Shown piece by piece: positions 21,689-30,697 of a stretch of DNA of 64,000 bases. A model generated the notes under the pieces. It made no database searches. It saw nothing but the letters and a program-made list of their open reading frames with translations, and was not told the origin of the DNA. This DNA is from Aminobacter ciceronei. GTDB taxonomy: Bacteria; Pseudomonadota; Alphaproteobacteria; Rhizobiales; Rhizobiaceae. The stretch is taken from assembly GCF_014138625.1 (NCBI RefSeq), contig NZ_JACJHY010000008.1, positions 62,001-126,000 of the forward strand, given 5' to 3'. A program made the translations under genes and the position numbers. The stretch's first letter is position 1. Every line of letters starts with the position of its first letter.

Positions 21689-23431
21689 TCAGGCGACTCC
21701 TGCGATCGCCTTGGCGAAATCGCTTGCCGAAAAGGGTTCGAGATCGTCGACCTGCTCGCCGACGCCGATGAAATAGACCGGCAGCTTATGTTTGGCGGCG
21801 ATTGCGACCAAAATACCGCCGCGCGCCGTACCGTCGAGCTTTGTCATCACCAGCCCGTTCACACCTGCGACATTGCGGAAGATCTCGACCTGATTGAGCG
21901 CGTTCTGGCCGGTGGTGGCATCGACAGTCTGCAGCACTGTGTGCGGGGCTTCGGGATCGAGCTTGCCGAGAACGCGCACGATCTTTTCGAGCTCGGCCAT
22001 CAGTTCGGCCTTGTTCTGCAGGCGGCCGGCGGTATCGATGATCAGCACGTCGGATCCGGCGGCCTTGGCCTGCTCGAAGGCATCGTAGGCGAGACCGGCG
22101 GCATCAGCGCCGAGCTTGGTGGCGATGACGGGCGACTTGGTGCGTTCACCCCAGATCTTCAGCTGCTCGATGGCCGCAGCGCGGAACGTGTCGCCGGCGG
22201 CGAGCATGACAGACAGCCCGCCTTCGGTGAGCTTGGCGGCCAGCTTGCCGATGGTGGTGGTCTTGCCGGTGCCGTTGACGCCGACGACCAGGATGACATG
22301 CGGCTTGTGCGACAGGTCGAGCTCCAGCGGAAGCGCCACCGGCTTCAGCACCTTCTCGACCTCGACCGCCATGATCGAGCGGACCTCGTGGTCGGAAACG
22401 TCCTTGCCATAGCGGCTCGCCGCCAGCGCGTCGGTGACCCGAAGCGCGGTCTCGACGCCGAGATCGGCGCGGATCAGCACGTCTTCGAGGTCCTGCAGCG
22501 TGTCTTCGTCCAGCTTGCGCTTGGTGAAGATGCCGGCAATGTTGCCCGACAGTTCCTTGGATGAGCGCGACAGGCCCTGGCGCAGGCGCTGGAACCAGCT
22601 CTGGCGCGGCGCGGGCGCCGCCACTTCGACGATTTCGGCCTTCTGCTCGACCTTCTTCTGGACGGTGACCTTGCCGGCCGAGGGTTTCGGCTCAGGCGCA
22701 GAGGAAGCCTGTACCGGTTCAGCGGGAGCGGGAACGACAACAGGTGCAGGCTTGGAAACGGCATCGCGCAGCGCGGCTACCGGCTGCGCTTCCTCGGCCG
22801 CCATCGCCACAGGCACAGGCGCTTCGGCTGCGATCGGCGCAGGCTCCTCGTCGACTGGCTCGACGGGACGTGGTTCAGCCACAGGTTCCGGCGGTACAGG
22901 GGCAGGCGCCTCGACGACGGGCTCTTCGACAACCGGCTCCGTTTCAGGGGCACGCATTGTCGGCTCGGGCGCAGAGGGCACCGGCTGAGCCGGAACTTCT
23001 TCGGGCAACTCCGGCGTGGACGGCTCAACCTGCGGCAGCGGAACCTCCGCCGGCGTTGGCTCCGGCTCGACCGGGCTCGGCGCAGGCACGGGCTGTTCGG
23101 CTGGCTTTTCCGGCTCGACAGCAGGTTCTTCCTGCGGAACGGGCTGCGGCCCGGGCTCGATCGGTACCGGCTGTTCGGCCGGCTTTGGCTCCGGCACCAC
23201 TGGCGGCGTCGGCGGCGTTTCTGGAGCCGGCTCCGGCGTCGGCTCTTCGATCGGAACGGCCGGTGTCTCCCCGGCAACAGGCGTTTCCGCCGCGGCCGGC
23301 ACCTCTTCCGCCGGCTTCAACGCTTCCAGAGCGTCAAAATTCAGCGGCGGCAGAACCTCGTTCTCGGCCGGCTGCTCGACAGCCTCCTTCTTGCCGAAGG
23401 AGAAAACTTTCTTGATGAACCCGAATGCCAT
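21689..23431 (-). CDS. ftsY: signal recognition particle receptor FtsY
   Basis: 580 aa. Membrane-associated GTPase that receives SRP-ribosome complexes. The C-terminal NG domain (about residues 285-580) has [17 protein letters not shown] (G1), [12 protein letters not shown] (G3), and [10 protein letters not shown] (G4). The N-terminal 250 residues are an acidic, Pro/Glu/Val-rich low-complexity region that is longer than in most FtsY proteins, preceded by the short membrane-targeting helix [12 protein letters not shown]. 13 nt after mtaB and 3 nt before yciB. The repetitive codons of the acidic region explain the many long antisense open frames here. Confidence 0.95.
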   Translation of the reverse strand: MAFGFIKKVFSFGKKEAVEQPAENEVLPPLNFDALEALKPAEEVPAAAETPVAGETPAVPIEEPTPEPAPETPPTPPVVPEPKPAEQPVPIEPGPQPVPQEEPAVEPEKPAEQPVPAPSPVEPEPTPAEVPLPQVEPSTPELPEEVPAQPVPSAPEPTMRAPETEPVVEEPVVEAPAPVPPEPVAEPRPVEPVDEEPAPIAAEAPVPVAMAAEEAQPVAALRDAVSKPAPVVVPAPAEPVQASSAPEPKPSAGKVTVQKKVEQKAEIVEVAAPAPRQSWFQRLRQGLSRSSKELSGNIAGIFTKRKLDEDTLQDLEDVLIRADLGVETALRVTDALAASRYGKDVSDHEVRSIMAVEVEKVLKPVALPLELDLSHKPHVILVVGVNGTGKTTTIGKLAAKLTEGGLSVMLAAGDTFRAAAIEQLKIWGERTKSPVIATKLGADAAGLAYDAFEQAKAAGSDVLIIDTAGRLQNKAELMAELEKIVRVLGKLDPEAPHTVLQTVDATTGQNALNQVEIFRNVAGVNGLVMTKLDGTARGGILVAIAAKHKLPVYFIGVGEQVDDLEPFSASDFAKAIAGVA

Positions 23432-23444
23432 GCGGTCGCTTTCG

Positions 23445-24728
23445 TCAGGCCGCGCGCGCGGCGGCCGGTGCCGCTGTCAGCCGCTCGCCGTCATGTCCGG
23501 CGATGTCGACTTCCATGATTTCACCCGCCATGCCCCTGTCGATCGCAACGAGCGTAAAACCTTCCGTCCGGCCGAGCCCCTCGCGCTCGACAAGCACCTT
23601 CTGGCGCGAACCCTTGAGGCTTTCGAGATGGTGCGTATAGGCGACGTCGCCGGCAGCGCGCAGGCGGGCGGCGCGCAGCTTGACGATGTCGCGACGAACC
23701 TGCGGCATGCGCGCGGCGGGCGTGCCCTCTCGCGGGCTGAACGGGAAAACGTGGAGATGGGTCAACCCACACTCCTCGACGATGCGGATCGAATTCTCGA
23801 ACATCTCGTCGGTCTCGGTCGGAAAACCGGCAATGATGTCGGCGCCGAAGACAATGTCGGGGCGAAGCTTGCGCACATCGGCGCAGAACTGGATCGACTG
23901 GTCGCGCAAGTGGCGGCGCTTCATGCGCTTCAGGATCATGTCGTCGCCCGACTGCAGCGACAGATGCAGATGCGGCATCAGCCGGCTCTCGGTAGCGACC
24001 GCTTCGAGCAGGTCCTCGTCGGCCTCGATCGAATCGATCGAGGAGAGACGCAGGCGGCGAACGTCGGGAACCTGGCGCAGAATGGTCTTGACCAGCTTGC
24101 CCAGTCGCGGCGCGCCCGGCAGGTCGGCGCCATAGCTGGTCATGTCGACGCCCGACAGCACCACCTCGGCATAACCGTTGCCGGCCAGGCGCTTGATCTG
24201 CTCGACCACCGCGCCCATCGGCACCGAGCGCGAATTGCCGCGGCCATAGGGAATGATGCAGAAGGTGCAGCGATGGTCGCAGCCGTTCTGCACCTGGACG
24301 AAGGCGCGTGCGCGGCCTTCGATGGCATCGACCATGTGGCCAGCCGTCTCGCGCACGGAAAAGATGTCGTTGACGCGGGCCTTCTCGAAATCGTTGACGC
24401 CGAAGTCCGGCAGCGCCCGGTAATTGTGCGCCTTGAGCTTTTCCTCGTTGCCGAGCACGAGGTCGACCTCGGCCATGTCGGCAAAAGCCGCCGGGTCGGT
24501 CTGGGCGGCACAGCCGGTGACGATGATGCGTGCGTCAGGGTTCTCGCGGCGCGCCTTGCGGATCGACTGCTTGGCCTGGCGCACCGCTTCGCTCGTCACT
24601 GCGCAGGTGTTGAATATGACCGCGCCGCCCTTGAGTTCTTCAAGGCCTGCGGCCTTGGCCTCGCGCTTCATCACCTCGGATTCGTAGGTGTTGAGGCGGC
24701 AGCCGAAAGTTACGACGTCGACCGCCAT
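23445..24728 (-). CDS. mtaB: tRNA (N6-threonylcarbamoyladenosine-37) methylthiotransferase MtaB
   Basis: 427 aa radical-SAM methylthiotransferase that forms ms2t6A at A37 of tRNAs. Order: UPF0004 domain with cysteines in FGCRLN, NTCAVT and VTGCAAQ; radical SAM CDHRCTFCIIPYGRG; then HLHLSLQSGDD and the C-terminal TRAM-like region. These spacings fit MtaB/YqeV rather than MiaB or RimO. The start ATG overlaps the dapF stop by one base (TGATG), hence translationally coupled. Requires Fe-S cluster supply. Confidence 0.95.
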   Translation of the reverse strand: MAVDVVTFGCRLNTYESEVMKREAKAAGLEELKGGAVIFNTCAVTSEAVRQAKQSIRKARRENPDARIIVTGCAAQTDPAAFADMAEVDLVLGNEEKLKAHNYRALPDFGVNDFEKARVNDIFSVRETAGHMVDAIEGRARAFVQVQNGCDHRCTFCIIPYGRGNSRSVPMGAVVEQIKRLAGNGYAEVVLSGVDMTSYGADLPGAPRLGKLVKTILRQVPDVRRLRLSSIDSIEADEDLLEAVATESRLMPHLHLSLQSGDDMILKRMKRRHLRDQSIQFCADVRKLRPDIVFGADIIAGFPTETDEMFENSIRIVEECGLTHLHVFPFSPREGTPAARMPQVRRDIVKLRAARLRAAGDVAYTHHLESLKGSRQKVLVEREGLGRTEGFTLVAIDRGMAGEIMEVDIAGHDGERLTAAPAAARAA

Positions 24729-25612
24729 CAGGCGACGTCCTGCTGATCGCGACGCCAGGCGCCGGTCGCCGGATTGAAGCTGCCGGAGAATTCCCACTCG
24801 GCGGGACCGGTCATGACGACATGGTCGTCGTTGCGCCAGTCGATCTGAAGCGTCCCGCCGCTCGGCACGGTGACGATCACGCTACGGCCGGTACGGCCGG
24901 TGCGAGCGGCTGAGACGGCAGCAGCACAGGTGGCCGAACCGCAGGCCAAGGTCAGGCCGGCGCCACGCTCCCAGGTGCGCAGGTTGAGCGTCCCGGGCGA
25001 GGTCACCTGGGCGATCGAGATGTTGGCACGCTCGGGAAAGATCGGATGGTTTTCGAGCAGCGGGCCGAAACGGTCGAGATCGTAGGACCAGACGTCGTTG
25101 TCGACCCAGAAAATGGCGTGCGGGTTGCCCATCGAGGCGACCGAGGGCGAATGCAGCACAGGCTGGTCAATCGGCCCGATCTGCAACTCGATGGCGCGGG
25201 TGTCGCGGAATTCTTCCGCCAGCGGGATGTCCTGCCAGCCGAAGCGGGGAATGCCCATGTCGACCGAGATCGAGCCGTCCTCATGCTCTTCGGCATTGAG
25301 GATGCCGGCGACAGTCTCGAAGGTGAACACCTTCTGTCCGGTCTCGGCGGCCAGCGCCTGGACGACGCAGCGCGTGCCGTTGCCGCAGGCCTGGGCATGG
25401 GTGCCGTCGGAGTTGATGATCTCGATGTAGTTCACGGTGCCCGGGGTGCGCGGGTCGTGGATCGCCATGATCTGGTCGAACTTGGTCGCCGGATCGGCGG
25501 CAAGCGCAATCGCCGCGGCAGGCGTAACGCGGTCCGCGCGACCGCGCATGTCGGCAACGATAATGTCGTTGCCGAGCCCGTTCATCTTGGCGAAAGGGGC
25601 CTCAATGGCCAT
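24728..25612 (-). CDS. dapF: diaminopimelate epimerase
   Basis: 294 aa. Converts LL- to meso-diaminopimelate for lysine and peptidoglycan. The two catalytic cysteines are in QACGNGTRC and [12 protein letters not shown], in the two mirrored halves of the fold. N-terminal [13 protein letters not shown] is canonical. Heads the six-gene minus-strand run dapF-mtaB-ftsY-yciB-PPOX-reductase. Divergent from omp19 with a 220-nt shared upstream region. Confidence 0.97.
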   Translation of the reverse strand: MAIEAPFAKMNGLGNDIIVADMRGRADRVTPAAAIALAADPATKFDQIMAIHDPRTPGTVNYIEIINSDGTHAQACGNGTRCVVQALAAETGQKVFTFETVAGILNAEEHEDGSISVDMGIPRFGWQDIPLAEEFRDTRAIELQIGPIDQPVLHSPSVASMGNPHAIFWVDNDVWSYDLDRFGPLLENHPIFPERANISIAQVTSPGTLNLRTWERGAGLTLACGSATCAAAVSAARTGRTGRSVIVTVPSGGTLQIDWRNDDHVVMTGPAEWEFSGSFNPATGAWRRDQQDVA

Positions 25613-25832
25613 GGTCGGTAAGTCTCGCGGCTGTTTGGGGCCTATATGGCGGAAACATCACCGAATTACCAGTCTCGCGGCACGTTGGCCTATTGAGACA
25701 ATTTTGCAACAATTTCATACGCAAACCCTATTTTAACCATATCAGGTTGAAATTCTGCCAACTTCGCCGCTTTAGAGGCGAATTGTCGATCGCGCGGGGG
25801 CGCCCCCAGAACTGCCCCACGGAGGGAATGCA

Positions 25833-26378
25833 ATGGCTTTTTCGAAAACCGGCCTGCTGGCCGCATCGCTGGTGGCGCTTCTGGCTGCAGCTGGCTGCAA
25901 CAGCACGCGCCTTTCCTCGATGGACACCCAGCCGGCCCCGCTGCCCGCGGCGCCCGCCGGCACTGTCACCAGCGGCCAGCTGCCGCCGCCCTCGGCACCA
26001 GGCGCCGCCGCAGGTGCTTCGCAATTTCCGGCCGCGCCGGCACAGACCCAGGTCGCGGCCCTGCCCGCCGACGGTGGCGCTGCCGCCGCCAACGCACCCG
26101 ACATCACCGCAACCAGCGTGGCTGGGGTGTGGAGCGCGTCGGTTTCCGGCCAGAGCTGCAAGGTGGCGACGCCGCAGACCAAGTTCGGCCAGGGCTTCCG
26201 CGCCGGCCCGCTGCGCTGCCCGGCTCCGATCGACGGCGTCAAGTCGTGGAACGTCGCTGGCAAGCAGCTGACGCTGTTCGATGAAAGCGGCTCGCCGCTG
26301 GCCAGGCTCTATCAATCGGGCGAAGGCCGCTTCGACGGCCAGACCTCGAACGGCCTGCCGATTTCGCTGAACCGCTGA
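25833..26378 (+). CDS. omp19: Omp19-like outer-membrane lipoprotein, protease-inhibitor (Inh) domain
   Basis: 181 aa. A lipoprotein signal peptide ends at LLAAAGC (Cys25 would be lipidated). An Ala/Pro-rich linker (about 30-90) is followed by the Inh/Omp19 beta-barrel domain: VAGVWSASVSGQSCKVATPQTKFGQG and GPLRCPAPIDGVKSW with one disulfide pair. It closely resembles Brucella Omp19 in layout and motifs. Omp19 inhibits host and own proteases at the cell surface. Followed 23 nt later by zapE, consistent with co-transcription. Confidence 0.93.
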   Translation: MAFSKTGLLAASLVALLAAAGCNSTRLSSMDTQPAPLPAAPAGTVTSGQLPPPSAPGAAAGASQFPAAPAQTQVAALPADGGAAAANAPDITATSVAGVWSASVSGQSCKVATPQTKFGQGFRAGPLRCPAPIDGVKSWNVAGKQLTLFDESGSPLARLYQSGEGRFDGQTSNGLPISLNR

Positions 26379-26401
26379 CATCTCGGCAGCCAGAGTAAAT
26401 C

Positions 26402-27589
26402 ATGCACGTTCGTGACGGCCTGCAGACTCATGTGACCGTCAGGCAGCGTTATGACCACCTGGTCGAGAGCGGCAGCATCCGCAGCGACCAGGCCCAGCTT
26501 CCGATCGTGGCCGCACTGGACCGGCTGATCGACGAGATTTCCGAGAAGAGGCTGGCGCGCAAGTCGAGCGCCCTGGGTTGGCTGTTTGCCCGGCGCAAGC
26601 CGCAGCACGAACACGTCAAGGGCCTCTACGTCCATGGCGGCGTCGGCCGCGGCAAGACCATGCTGATGGACATGTTCTTCGAGCTGGTGCCGGTCAAACA
26701 CAAGCGTCGCGTCCATTTCAACGACTTCATGGCCGACGTGCACGACCGCATCCAGAGGCAGCGGGCGGCGCGCAAGAACGGCACCTCGCGCGATGACGAC
26801 CCGATCCCCCCGGTGGCGGCGGCACTGGCCGAGGAGGCCTGGGTGCTGTGCTTCGACGAGTTCTCGGTCACCGACATCGCCGACGCGATGATCCTGTCGA
26901 GGCTGTTTTCGGCGCTGTTTGCCCAAGGCGTGGTGCTGGTCGCCACCTCCAACGTCGCGCCGCGCGATCTTTATCGCGACGGGCTCAATCGCCAACTGTT
27001 CCTGCCCTTCATCGGTATGCTCGAGCAGAACACCAACGTGCTCAACCTCGATGCCGACACCGATTACCGGCTGGAGAAGCTCGATCGCGTGCCTGTCTAT
27101 ATCAGCCCGCTCGGCGAGGCTGCCGACAAGGCGATGGACAAGGCCTGGGCCAGGATGACCCATGGTGCCGCAGCTGAGGCGGCCACCGTCGCGGTCAAGG
27201 GCCGCAAGGTCGCCGTGCCGGCGGCCGTTCCCGGCTGTGCGCGCTTCGGCTTCGCCGATCTCTGCGAAAAGCCGCTTGCGGCGCGCGACTATCTGGCGAT
27301 CACCGCACACTACAAGACCATTTTCGTCGACCATGTACCGGTTCTGGCAGAAGCCAATCGCAACGAGGCCAAGCGCTTCATCCTCTTGGTCGACACGCTC
27401 TATGACCAGCAGATCAGGCTGGTGATCAGTGCCGCCGCCACGCCCGACAAGCTTTATGTCGGAAAGCGGGGACACGAGGCCTTTGAGTTCGACCGGACGT
27501 CGTCGCGGCTTATCGAGATGCAAGGCGCCGAATGGCTCGACGGCTGGGCCGAACGGCACGCCGAGCCGGCAGCTTCACTGGCCGGGTAA
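26402..27589 (+). CDS. zapE: cell division ATPase ZapE (AFG1 family)
   Basis: 395 aa. P-loop ATPase that acts at the Z-ring in E. coli and is related to mitochondrial AFG1. Walker A GGVGRGKTMLMDMFF, the following KRRVHFNDFMADVHDRI block, Walker B CFDEFSVTDIADAMIL and the sensor LVATSNVAPRDLY are all present. In Brucella and Sinorhizobium, as I recall, zapE is immediately upstream of mdh; here mdh lies 15 kb away in the opposite orientation. The last 15 bases overlap the convergent ceramidase-like gene. Confidence 0.95.
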   Translation: MHVRDGLQTHVTVRQRYDHLVESGSIRSDQAQLPIVAALDRLIDEISEKRLARKSSALGWLFARRKPQHEHVKGLYVHGGVGRGKTMLMDMFFELVPVKHKRRVHFNDFMADVHDRIQRQRAARKNGTSRDDDPIPPVAAALAEEAWVLCFDEFSVTDIADAMILSRLFSALFAQGVVLVATSNVAPRDLYRDGLNRQLFLPFIGMLEQNTNVLNLDADTDYRLEKLDRVPVYISPLGEAADKAMDKAWARMTHGAAAEAATVAVKGRKVAVPAAVPGCARFGFADLCEKPLAARDYLAITAHYKTIFVDHVPVLAEANRNEAKRFILLVDTLYDQQIRLVISAAATPDKLYVGKRGHEAFEFDRTSSRLIEMQGAEWLDGWAERHAEPAASLAG

Positions 27590-28303
27590 GGCACCGTCCG
27601 CCGTCAAACGTGCTGGATTTTCATGAACTGCCCGCGCTGTACGTGGCCTGCCGTAGCGTGTCGTCGCGGCAAGCAGCACGCCGAGCATCAGCCCGTCCAG
27701 CATATGCCACATGAAATGCGTGCCGATCGGCATGGCGTCGCAGACCAGCGGGTCCATGACCCGGCAGGTGACGGCGCCGAGGAAGATGACGGCGGCGGCG
27801 ATGTTGTACCAGCCGGCACGGCTGCCGCTGGCGATGACCACCCAACCGAAGAAGATCAGCGCCAGGAACGGCGGCAGGTAGCCGGTAGTGCCGTTTGAAG
27901 CTGTACGCAGCCAGTCCGGCACCATGTAGGTGACGAACCCGACAGCGACATAGAAAGCAAAGAAGATCACCAGCGCTTTGGGCCATCCCATGCCGGCGAA
28001 GCGGCGCAGGTTGAACAGCGAATAGACCAGCGTGAAACCGGCGATCGGGACGATGTCGCCCCATTTGGTCGCCTCGTTGGCAAACGTATGGAACAGCGTC
28101 GAGCCGATGCCGATCGCCACCACCCACCAGCCCAGCACCTCGGCGAAAGCGCCGGCATCGCGCCGCCGTGCCTCGTAGACGCCCCACAGGCCGGCGAGGA
28201 AAAAGGCGAGATTGCTGACGGCATTGAACGGCTCGGCCCACAGACCGATGTCAGTCCGTTCGCAATAGAGATCGAGATGTTGGCTGAACTGTTCCAGCAT
28301 CAC
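27575..28303 (-). CDS. ceramidase-like integral membrane hydrolase
   Basis: 242 aa with about seven hydrophobic segments. EPFNAVSNLAFFLAGLWG, GSTLFHTFAN and HFMWHMLDGLMLG provide the Ser/His/Asp pattern of the CREST/alkaline ceramidase family (zinc-dependent membrane amidases). Bacterial members are often uncharacterised and may act on membrane lipids such as ornithine lipids or ceramides. Convergent with zapE, overlapping its 3' end by 15 nt. Lipid substrate is not inferable. Confidence 0.82.
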   Translation of the reverse strand: MMLEQFSQHLDLYCERTDIGLWAEPFNAVSNLAFFLAGLWGVYEARRRDAGAFAEVLGWWVVAIGIGSTLFHTFANEATKWGDIVPIAGFTLVYSLFNLRRFAGMGWPKALVIFFAFYVAVGFVTYMVPDWLRTASNGTTGYLPPFLALIFFGWVVIASGSRAGWYNIAAAVIFLGAVTCRVMDPLVCDAMPIGTHFMWHMLDGLMLGVLLAATTRYGRPRTARAVHENPARLTADGALPGQ

Positions 28304-28501
28304 CTTGCCTCGTCACAGCCCAATTCTACCGCCGCCAGCCAATTTTCATAACGGTAATTTGTCCCGACAGCCTGACGCAGCGGAAACTTCACTTGTTGAA
28401 AATTTCACCGCAACGTGACTTCCCGTTGAATGGCGCTTCTGCCACATATTTCAGCAACTACAAAAAAGGCCGGTTTCGCTGGCTGAGGATCTGGATCGGT
28501 C

Positions 28502-29278
28502 ATGGAGTTTCGCAGATATTTTCGGCTGGCGGCCGTGGCGCTGGTCTTTGCCGGGTTTACCGGCGCAACGCATGCCGACTCGACAACCAAGGCACCCGTG
28601 CGCCCGCTCGGCGTCATCGAACTCTTCACCAGCCAGGGCTGCAACTCCTGCCCGCCGGCCGACGAACTGTTTGCCAAATTCGCCGCCCAGGACGACATGG
28701 TCGCGCTCGCCTATCACGTCACCTACTGGGATTACCTCGGCTGGCAGGACGAACTCGGCAGCAAGGACAACACCGAACGCCAATATGCCTATATGCGTGC
28801 CTTCGGCGCGCGCTCGGTCTACACACCCCAGGCCGTCATCAATGGCCGCACCCATGTAAATGGCGCCAAGAGCGACGATGTGAACGGCGCACTCGCCAAC
28901 CTCGCCGAGACCGGCCAGGGCATGAATGTCGACCTGAAGGTGACCGACAATGGCGACACCTTCACCATCGAGGTCGGCGCCGCCACCGGCCCGGCCAGCC
29001 CGGCCCATGTGGTGATCGTGCATTATCAGCCGCCGCAGGTCGTCGACCTCCAGAAGGGCGAAAACAAGGGCCGCAGCGTCACCTACTGGAATGCCGTCAC
29101 CGACCTGCACACCGCTGGCATGTGGCACGGCCAGACGCAACGGTTCGAGCTGCCGAAGAGCGAAGTGGAAAAGAAGGGCGGCTGCGCCGTGCTGTTGCAG
29201 GCTGTCGGCAAGGATGGCGTACCGGGCCCGATTCTCGGCGCGGCTGTCGTGCGCAAGCCGTCGAAGATGGCGCTGTAG
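28502..29278 (+). CDS. DUF1223 secreted thioredoxin-like protein
   Basis: 258 aa. Signal peptide (cleavage after THA, residue 25) followed by the DUF1223 opening LGVIELFTSQGCNSCPPADELFAKFA, with a CxxC (CNSC) placed as in thioredoxin folds, then the YWDYLGWQDELGSKDNTERQ and YTPQAVINGRTHVNG segments conserved in this family. Probably periplasmic; redox or copper-related roles have been proposed but are not established. In S. meliloti, as I recall, a homologue is next to acnA; here acnA is 13 kb away. Confidence 0.9.
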   Translation: MEFRRYFRLAAVALVFAGFTGATHADSTTKAPVRPLGVIELFTSQGCNSCPPADELFAKFAAQDDMVALAYHVTYWDYLGWQDELGSKDNTERQYAYMRAFGARSVYTPQAVINGRTHVNGAKSDDVNGALANLAETGQGMNVDLKVTDNGDTFTIEVGAATGPASPAHVVIVHYQPPQVVDLQKGENKGRSVTYWNAVTDLHTAGMWHGQTQRFELPKSEVEKKGGCAVLLQAVGKDGVPGPILGAAVVRKPSKMAL

Positions 29279-29282
29279 ACGC

Positions 29283-29327
29283 AAAAAAGCCGACGCAGGC
29301 TTGTGGCCAGACGTCGGCTTCAGATTT
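29283..29327 (-). terminator. intrinsic terminator, strongest on the minus strand
   Basis: AGCCGACG (29288-29295) pairs with CGTCGGCT (29312-29319). On the minus strand the stem is followed immediately by six T residues; on the plus strand by TCAGATTTT. It can serve DUF1223 but fits better as the end of a minus-strand RNA. Confidence 0.7.
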
Positions 29328-29480
29328 TGGGATCGTCGCCCTCGTCCTGAAAAGGAGCCGAGGTTGGTTCGATCCGACTCTAGCCCGTGGGCGGGGGGCT
29401 TGGGGTTTACGAGCCGGTGCCGGACCGAACCGTCTCAGGCAACACGGGTAAATTCGTCGGACAATGGGGCGTCAGCGCGG
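29283..29480 (-). ncRNA. candidate structured small RNA in the DUF1223-DUF2794 intergenic region
   Basis: In a 373-nt gene-free stretch, GGTTCG...TCCG (from 29365) can pair with CGGA...CGAACC near 29421-29431, enclosing a GC-rich hairpin. A second hairpin CCTCG-TCCT-GAAA-AGGA-GC-CGAGG lies at 29340-29363, and the minus-strand terminator with T6 ends the region at 29283. Start, promoter and strand are inferred. I do not recognise the family; it is not tRNA, 6S, tmRNA or SRP RNA by any motif I know. The remaining 29481-29651 holds only the likely DUF2794 promoter. Confidence 0.35.
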
Positions 29481-29651
29481 ATAAAAAACGGCAGGAATGT
29501 GGCGAGTCATCACCAATTCCGACAATCTGTTTCGCAAACGTTACCGCTGCGGCAAGCTACCTTACACTCTTCATACAGGTGTTACTTGTTGCATTTCGGG
29601 TGCGAATGCGCGATTCTTTAGCCGAGGTCATGTTCTGCAAGGGAACGATTG

Positions 29652-30038
29652 ATGACTGATCGCGGCGCTGGGGCGGAGGATGGCGAGCCATCCGCGGTTT
29701 TGATCCCGCTCCATGAGGCCCGTCGGGAGCGACAAGATCTCCCGGTGGCATTCGAGAGACGGGAACTCGACCAGATTCTCAGGCTCTATGGGCGCATGGT
29801 TGCCGCCAATGAGTGGCGCGACTACGCCATCGACCATCTCAGCGACCGCGCCGTCTTTTCGGTATTTCGCCGCACCAGCGAAACGCCGCTATTCCAGATC
29901 GTCAAGGATCCCAGGCTCGCCCGCAAGCAGGGCGCCTTCTCGGTCATCGCCGCCGGCGGCCTGATCCTCAAGCGCGGCCACGAATTGGCCCGTGTGCTCG
30001 GCGTCTTCGACAAGCGCCTGAAGGTGGTGGAAGCCTAA
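29652..30038 (+). CDS. DUF2794 domain-containing protein
   Basis: 128 aa soluble protein found mainly in alphaproteobacteria. The body FERRELDQILRLYGRMVAANEWRDYAIDHLSDRAVFSVFRRTSETPLFQIVKDPRLA matches the compact DUF2794 pattern. Function unknown. ATG chosen over the TTG one codon upstream; AAGGGAACG precedes it. Preceded by a long non-coding stretch with a candidate small RNA, followed by 140 nt before an acetyltransferase gene. Confidence 0.88.
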   Translation: MTDRGAGAEDGEPSAVLIPLHEARRERQDLPVAFERRELDQILRLYGRMVAANEWRDYAIDHLSDRAVFSVFRRTSETPLFQIVKDPRLARKQGAFSVIAAGGLILKRGHELARVLGVFDKRLKVVEA

Positions 30039-30178
30039 AGTCGTCTCGACCGGTGCGCCAAGCGCGAGTTGGAGCGCATCGGGCCATAATGCCGCGATGC
30101 TTGCGCCAGAGACCGAATCCCGCTCCCCAGCCCTTTCCTCGATGCTATCAATTCCGCGACTGAATGCGGAACAAGCCA

Positions 30179-30697
30179 ATGGGCGCCAAGAAGACAGAAC
30201 CGGCCGCCATTCTCATCCGGCCGGCAACCACTGACGATTCGCCGTTGCTGATGAAGGCGATCATCGGCCTTGCCGCGCATGTCGGTGAGGCTGACGGCAT
30301 CGCCTGCACGGAAGACGACATCCGGCGTTTCGGCTTTGGCGAAAAGCCGGCCTTTGAAGCGGTCATCGCCGAGATCGACGGCGCTTTCGCCGGCATGTGC
30401 CTGTTCTTTCCGATCTTCTCGACCTGGTATGGTCGTCCGGGCGTCTTCGTGCAGGACCTGTTCGTCGACCAGCAATTCCGCAGCTTCGGCATCGGCGAGC
30501 GGCTATTGCGCCATGTCGCCCGGCTTTGCCGGGACAGAGGCGGCGTCTACATCAGGCTCGCGGTCGATGAGGACAATGCGCGGGCGCATCCCTTCTACAC
30601 CAGGCTCGGCTTTGCCTGGACGAAGGACCAGAGGTCCTACATTGCCGGCGGACCGACATTCCAGGCGCTGAGCCAAACGACGGGGGAGCCGGAATGA
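30179..30697 (+). CDS. GNAT family N-acetyltransferase
   Basis: 172 aa. GNAT core: N-terminal ILIRPATTDDSPLLMKAI, strand FVQDLFVDQQFRSFGIGERLLRHVA containing the acetyl-CoA loop (Q/R-x-x-G-I-G), and C-terminal NARAHPFYTRLGFAW. This layout resembles diamine (spermidine/spermine-type) N-acetyltransferases. An ATG at 30164 is an alternative start. It overlaps the next gene, an acetylpolyamine-type deacetylase, by 4 nt (ATGA), which suggests an acetylation/deacetylation pair acting on related substrates. Confidence 0.87.
   Translation: MGAKKTEPAAILIRPATTDDSPLLMKAIIGLAAHVGEADGIACTEDDIRRFGFGEKPAFEAVIAEIDGAFAGMCLFFPIFSTWYGRPGVFVQDLFVDQQFRSFGIGERLLRHVARLCRDRGGVYIRLAVDEDNARAHPFYTRLGFAWTKDQRSYIAGGPTFQALSQTTGEPE

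Noticed and set aside
22680-23340. CRISPR-like regular repeats
   Set aside because: The periodicity comes from codons for Pro/Glu/Val in FtsY; there are no constant repeats with unique spacers.
23016-24746. 576-aa plus-strand open frame opposite ftsY/mtaB, starting Gly/Ser/Thr-rich
   Set aside because: Its first part is the antisense of FtsY's Pro/Glu repeats; no independent coding evidence.
29362-29390. tRNA-like T-loop GGTTCGATCC
   Set aside because: No acceptor, D or anticodon stem fits around it; treated instead as part of a candidate structured RNA.
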